A DNA stretch of 64,000 bases from Paraburkholderia monticola. Lineage in GTDB: Bacteria > Pseudomonadota > Gammaproteobacteria > Burkholderiales > Burkholderiaceae. The notes under the pieces are model-generated. The model was not told the DNA's origin. It did no database searches and was given only the letters and a program-made list of their open reading frames with translations. Location of the stretch: assembly GCF_001580545.1 (NCBI RefSeq), contig NZ_LRBG01000035.1, forward strand, positions 434,001 through 498,000. The letters run 5' to 3'. Every line of letters begins with the position of its first letter. The stretch's first letter is position 1. Below, piece after piece: positions 60,855 to 64,000 of this stretch. Position numbers and translations under genes: made by a program.

Positions 60855-61805
60855 ATGCTTAGCCGAACCGCCGATCACCTCTTCTGGATGGCCCGCTATA
60901 TGGAGCGCGCGGAGAACACCGCCCGCATGCTCGACATCAACCTGAAGGCGCAACTGTTGCCGCAGACGCCCGAACAGGAGGCCCGCGCGCAGCGCTCGGT
61001 GCTGCGTATCTCCGAGCTCGAAAGCGCGTTCGAGCAGCGCTTCGACGAACCGACGCGCGACCACGTGCTCGACTTCATGGTCGCCGACGCGAGCAATCCG
61101 TCGAGCATTCATTCTTGCCTGCAGGCCGCGCGCGAAAACGCTCGCGCGGTGCGCGGCACGCTGACGACCGAGTGGTGGGAAACCATCAACGACACGTGGC
61201 TCGAATTCAACGAGCGGCTCTCGAGCGGGCAGGCCGCGAGCAATCCTGGCTCCCTGTTCGAGTGGGTCAAGTTTCGCTCGCATCTGTCGCGCGGCGTGAC
61301 GATCGGCACTGCGCTGCAGGACGACGCGTTCTTCTTCACGCAGCTCGGCACCTATCTGGAGCGCGCCGACAACACCGCGCGGATTCTCGACGTGCGTTTC
61401 GCGAACGTCGAGCCGAATTCGCGCGACGCCGCGCGTCAGCTCGAGGACTTCTATTACTGGACCTCGATCCTGAGTTCGGTGTCGGCGCTCGAAATCTACC
61501 GCAAGGTGTATCGCGACGTCGTGACGCCCGCGCGCGTCGTGGAGCTGATGATCCTCAATCAGCAGATGCCGCGCTCGCTGCTCGCCTCGCTCGACGGCGT
61601 GTGCAGCAACCTCGCGATGCTGCGCACCTCGGGCTCGAACCAGTGCGAGCGCGTCGCCGGCAAGCTGCGTGCCGAGTTGCTGTACGCCGACATCCGGCAG
61701 ATTTTCGAAAGCGGTCTGCACGCCTATCTGACGCAGTTCCTCGCTCGCGTGTTCGAGCTGGGCAATCTGGTGGCGCGCACTTATCTGATGCTGCCAGTGG
61801 CCTGA
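60855..61805 (+). CDS. Alpha-E domain protein (cluster 2)
   Basis: 316 residues, all-helical, COG2307. MLSRTADHLFWMARYMERAENTARMLDINLKA is the typical opening; GTYLERADNTARILDVRF repeats the ERA(D/E)NTAR motif near residue 175. No known enzymatic signature; it is always linked with the ATP-grasp protein, to which the homologous segment in cluster 1 is covalently fused, so it probably forms a complex with it. The transglutaminase gene follows by 13 bases. Confidence 0.92.
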   Translation: MLSRTADHLFWMARYMERAENTARMLDINLKAQLLPQTPEQEARAQRSVLRISELESAFEQRFDEPTRDHVLDFMVADASNPSSIHSCLQAARENARAVRGTLTTEWWETINDTWLEFNERLSSGQAASNPGSLFEWVKFRSHLSRGVTIGTALQDDAFFFTQLGTYLERADNTARILDVRFANVEPNSRDAARQLEDFYYWTSILSSVSALEIYRKVYRDVVTPARVVELMILNQQMPRSLLASLDGVCSNLAMLRTSGSNQCERVAGKLRAELLYADIRQIFESGLHAYLTQFLARVFELGNLVARTYLMLPVA

Positions 61806-61818
61806 CGGAGTTCTTCTC

Positions 61819-62619
61819 ATGTACCTGACGATCCGCCACGACACCTCATATCGCTACGAAGCGACGGTTCATTATTCGATCCAGCAGCTGCGCCTGACGC
61901 CCGCGAGCGGCGCCGCGCAGGCCGTGCGGCGTTGGAGCATCGACGCGCCGGGTAAGCTCGACGCCACGCTCGACGCCTACGGCAACGTGCTGCACACGCT
62001 CGTCATCAACAAGCAGCACGACGAGATCCATCTGCGCGTGTCGGGCGAAGTGGACACGATGCCGCTCGTCGACGGCGTGCTGCGCGATCCGCCCGGACCG
62101 ATTCCGCTCGAGCATTTCACTTGTGCGACGCGCCTGACCGAAGCCGACGGCGCGATCCGTGAGCTGGCCGCATCGGTGCCCACGCTGACGAGCCCGGCCG
62201 GCCTGATTGCGCTGTCCGAGCAGATCGTGCAGCGGGTCCAATACCAGCCCGGCGTGACCGCGGTTACGAGTACGGCCGCCGAGGCGCTCGCGCTCGGCAA
62301 CGGCGTGTGCCAGGACCATGCGCATCTGCTGCTCGCGTGCTGCCGCGCGCGCGGCGTGCCGGCGCGCTACGTGAGCGGTTATATCGAGCCGGGCGACGTG
62401 CCGCATGGCGCGAGTCACGCGTGGGTCGACGTGTGGCTCGACGGCAAAGGCTGGATTTCGATCGACGTCACGCATGCCGCGTTTGCCAGCGAGATCTACT
62501 GCCGGCTCGCGGTCGCGCGTGACTACGAGGCGGCGGCGCCGGTGCGCGGTCGGCGCATCGGCGGGCTCGAAGAGGAGCTCGACGTGGCGGTGAGCGTCAG
62601 CACGCAGATGCCGCAGTAG
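61819..62619 (+). CDS. Transglutaminase-like cysteine peptidase (cluster 2)
   Basis: 266 residues. N-domain (MYLTIRHDTSYRYEATVHYSIQQLRLTP) and core with Cys164 (NGVCQDHAHLLLACC), His200 (GASHAWVDVWL) and Asp216 (SIDVTHAA). The triad is complete; Asp is in DVTH rather than the DPTN of cluster 1. Third gene of the Anbu operon. Likely cleaves or transfers an amide made by the ATP-grasp enzyme. Confidence 0.93.
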   Translation: MYLTIRHDTSYRYEATVHYSIQQLRLTPASGAAQAVRRWSIDAPGKLDATLDAYGNVLHTLVINKQHDEIHLRVSGEVDTMPLVDGVLRDPPGPIPLEHFTCATRLTEADGAIRELAASVPTLTSPAGLIALSEQIVQRVQYQPGVTAVTSTAAEALALGNGVCQDHAHLLLACCRARGVPARYVSGYIEPGDVPHGASHAWVDVWLDGKGWISIDVTHAAFASEIYCRLAVARDYEAAAPVRGRRIGGLEEELDVAVSVSTQMPQ

Positions 62620-62788
62620 CCGGGATGCAACGCCAGCGCGCGGCGCTATTTAACATTCCTGATAGTTTGGCGGGATCAGCCGACGAAACACTGCAAAAGA
62701 GGCTGAAAAAAAGGCCGTAAACACGGATAAAAGGCGCCTGCGCGTCGCATTACAATAGGCCCGTTCACCTGCCTCCTGCGGATTCCTT

Positions 62789-63661
62789 ATGACTTACTGC
62801 GTAGCGATGGCCGTCAACGACGGCCTCGTTTTCCTGTCCGACACGCGTACCAACGCGGGCGTCGATCACATCAGTACCGCGCGCAAGATGTCGGTGTTCG
62901 AGCAACCTGGCGAGCGCCTGCTGGTGCTGCTCGGCGCCGGCAATCTGTCGATCACGCAGGCGGTCCTGCACGAGCTGTCCGAGCCCGCCGATGCCAGCGA
63001 GCCCACGCTGTGGAGCGTGCCGACGATGGCCGACGCCGCCCGCGTGGTCGGTGGCGCGGTGCGCCGCGTGCACGAGCGCGAGGCCGAGGCGCTGAACAAG
63101 TTCGGCGTCGACTTCAATTGCAGCTTCATTCTCGGCGGGCAGATCGCGGGCAACCGGATGCGCCTGTTCATGGTCTACGCGGCGGGCAATTTCATCGAGT
63201 CGTCGGCCGTGAATCCGTATTTCCAGATCGGCGAGGCGAAGTACGGCAAGCCGATCATCGACCGGGTGCTGACGCCGTCCACGCCGCTCGACGAAGCGGC
63301 GAAGTCCGCGCTGATCTCGATGGACTCGACGCTGCGCTCGAACCTGTCGGTGGGCTTGCCGCTCGATCTGCTGGTGTACGAGAAGGATGCGCTGCGCGTC
63401 ACGCGTTTCGTGTCGATCGATCGCGACAACGCGTACTTCGACATGATTCACCGCACGTGGGGCGCCCGGCTGCGCCAGGTGTTCGCCGAAATTCCCGACC
63501 CGGACTGGCAGCAGTCGCTGGATGCGCCGTCGCCGCAATCGGAGCGGGCGCTGGTGATGTATCGCGCCCCGGTCGGCGCCGATGGCATCGAGCACGAGCA
63601 GGACATGCCGCCCGCGCAGATCCTCGCGCAGGCCGACAAGGGGAAGGCGCAGCGGCGCTAG
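62789..63661 (+). CDS. anbu: Anbu, proteasome-like (HslV-related) peptidase
   Basis: 290 residues, the Anbu/BPH type of Ntn-hydrolase, the ancestral-beta-subunit relative of HslV and proteasome beta subunits. After Met removal Thr2 (MTYCVAMAVNDGLVFLSDTRT) would be the nucleophile, with Asp18 and Lys33-type residues (SDTRTNAG, ARKMSVFEQPGERLLVLLGAGNLSITQ) in the usual places. Homologues assemble into open-ring or helical oligomers. It is the last gene of cluster 2. 169 bases from the transglutaminase, so it may also have its own promoter. Confidence 0.94.
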   Translation: MTYCVAMAVNDGLVFLSDTRTNAGVDHISTARKMSVFEQPGERLLVLLGAGNLSITQAVLHELSEPADASEPTLWSVPTMADAARVVGGAVRRVHEREAEALNKFGVDFNCSFILGGQIAGNRMRLFMVYAAGNFIESSAVNPYFQIGEAKYGKPIIDRVLTPSTPLDEAAKSALISMDSTLRSNLSVGLPLDLLVYEKDALRVTRFVSIDRDNAYFDMIHRTWGARLRQVFAEIPDPDWQQSLDAPSPQSERALVMYRAPVGADGIEHEQDMPPAQILAQADKGKAQRR

Positions 63662-63727
63662 CCGCCCTGGATGCGGAAGGGCCACCGGGCATCAGGCGCA
63701 CCCGGCTCCGCCACCCGGCTCAGGACG

Positions 63728-63770
63728 AAAAAAAACCAGCCATCGGCAACGCCTTTGGCTGGTTTTTTTT
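63728..63770. terminator. Bidirectional terminator, Anbu / porin
   Basis: A8-CCAGCC (63728-63741) pairs with GGCTGG-T8 (63757-63770), loop of 15. Serves the Anbu gene (+) and the porin (-). Confidence 0.92.
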
Positions 63771-63819
63771 GGGGCTACGCAGCTCGTCAGCTGCGTAGCG
63801 GGTCCGACTCGAAGTCCGA

Positions 63820-64000
63820 TTAGAACTTGTGACGGATACCGACGCTGACCATGACCTGGTTGTCGGTGCTTGCCTGGTTGCCGTACGAGCCGATCGAAGC
63901 CGTCGACGACACGAGGCCGCCGCCGACACCCGGAACACGCTGTTGGCCACTTGCATGCTGCCATGCGGCAACCGTGTACACGTCGGTGCGCTTCGACAGC
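63820..64000 (-). CDS. Gram-negative porin, C-terminal part (3' end in window)
   Basis: Minus-strand frame ending in TAA at 63820-63822 and running off the right edge. The visible 59 residues read LSKRTDVYTVAAWQHAS, IGSYGN and DNQVMVSVGIRHKF, the typical last strands of Burkholderia general porins with the terminal Phe required by the BAM complex. The SKRTD segment follows the usual pattern YxLSKRTxxY. Only the C-terminus is visible. Confidence 0.93.
   Translation of the reverse strand, partial: LSKRTDVYTVAAWQHASGQQRVPGVGGGLVSSTASIGSYGNQASTDNQVMVSVGIRHKF

Noticed and set aside
1..64000. CRISPR arrays, tRNA or rRNA genes, insertion sequences
   Set aside because: No regularly spaced repeats, no tRNA-like cloverleaf with CCA end, no rRNA sequence and no transposase or terminal inverted repeats were noticed.

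Overview
The window is a high-GC chromosomal segment of a beta-proteobacterium of the Burkholderiaceae, most likely Paraburkholderia or a close relative. The evidence is gene content: a pcaBDC protocatechuate branch, DUF2844/DUF3443 pairs, a phasin-like protein, HU with a histone-H1-like tail, MocR regulators, the Anbu proteasome-like operon, and a typical Burkholderia porin at the right edge. I saw no rRNA, tRNA, CRISPR array, insertion sequence or phage gene. The window reads as core/accessory chromosome with several gene remnants.

Layout. 1-2549: end of a beta-ketoadipate operon (pcaB, pcaD, pcaC) closed by a strong terminator. 2830-7727: a branched-chain-amino-acid-type ABC transporter with a fused LivH-LivM permease, two ATPases and a binding protein; a cytochrome c remnant lies before the binding protein. 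7789-16715: a small conserved protein, a DUF6496 basic protein, an omega-amino-acid aminotransferase divergent from a MocR regulator, a LysE exporter, a Tat-exported GH28 glycosidase lipoprotein, an orphan GltI-type binding protein and a small Cys-rich secreted protein. 16783-22247: a stress/anion island (marR-clcA, HPP-CBS protein, DUF1840 protein, UspA protein, and a clcA paralogue reduced to its two ends). Four copies of one AT-rich half-site precede its transcription units. 22318-30312: a siderophore receptor behind a perfect Fur box, an orphan receiver-domain protein, lipoproteins, a phasin-like protein and a DUF2844-DUF3443 pair.

Two versions of an uncharacterised peptide-ligase/peptidase system occur about 20 kb apart. 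Cluster 1 (30392-38799) has a divergent zinc peptidase, a transglutaminase-DUF2126 amidoligase fusion, an ATP-grasp/alpha-E fusion and a transglutaminase. Cluster 2 (59267-63661) has separate ATP-grasp, alpha-E and transglutaminase genes and the Anbu proteasome-like peptidase. The gene sets imply coupled making and breaking of amide bonds. No substrate is evident from sequence. The ATP-grasp half of cluster 1 lacks a Lys/Gly-rich loop present in cluster 2.

Between the two clusters: a LysR gene, lipoproteins, a GlxA-type regulator, a tannase/feruloyl-esterase-like lipoprotein, a TonB receptor with its own exbB-exbD-tonB behind a Zur-box-like palindrome, and two tandem MarR genes with an EmrA-EmrB-OprM-type pump. 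Each marR gene and the pump operon carry the same 12-bp palindrome. These are followed by a ketopantoate-reductase-like gene, a truncated AhpD/CMD remnant, a second MocR gene and the HU gene. Functions are assigned from motifs read by eye; no database search was run.
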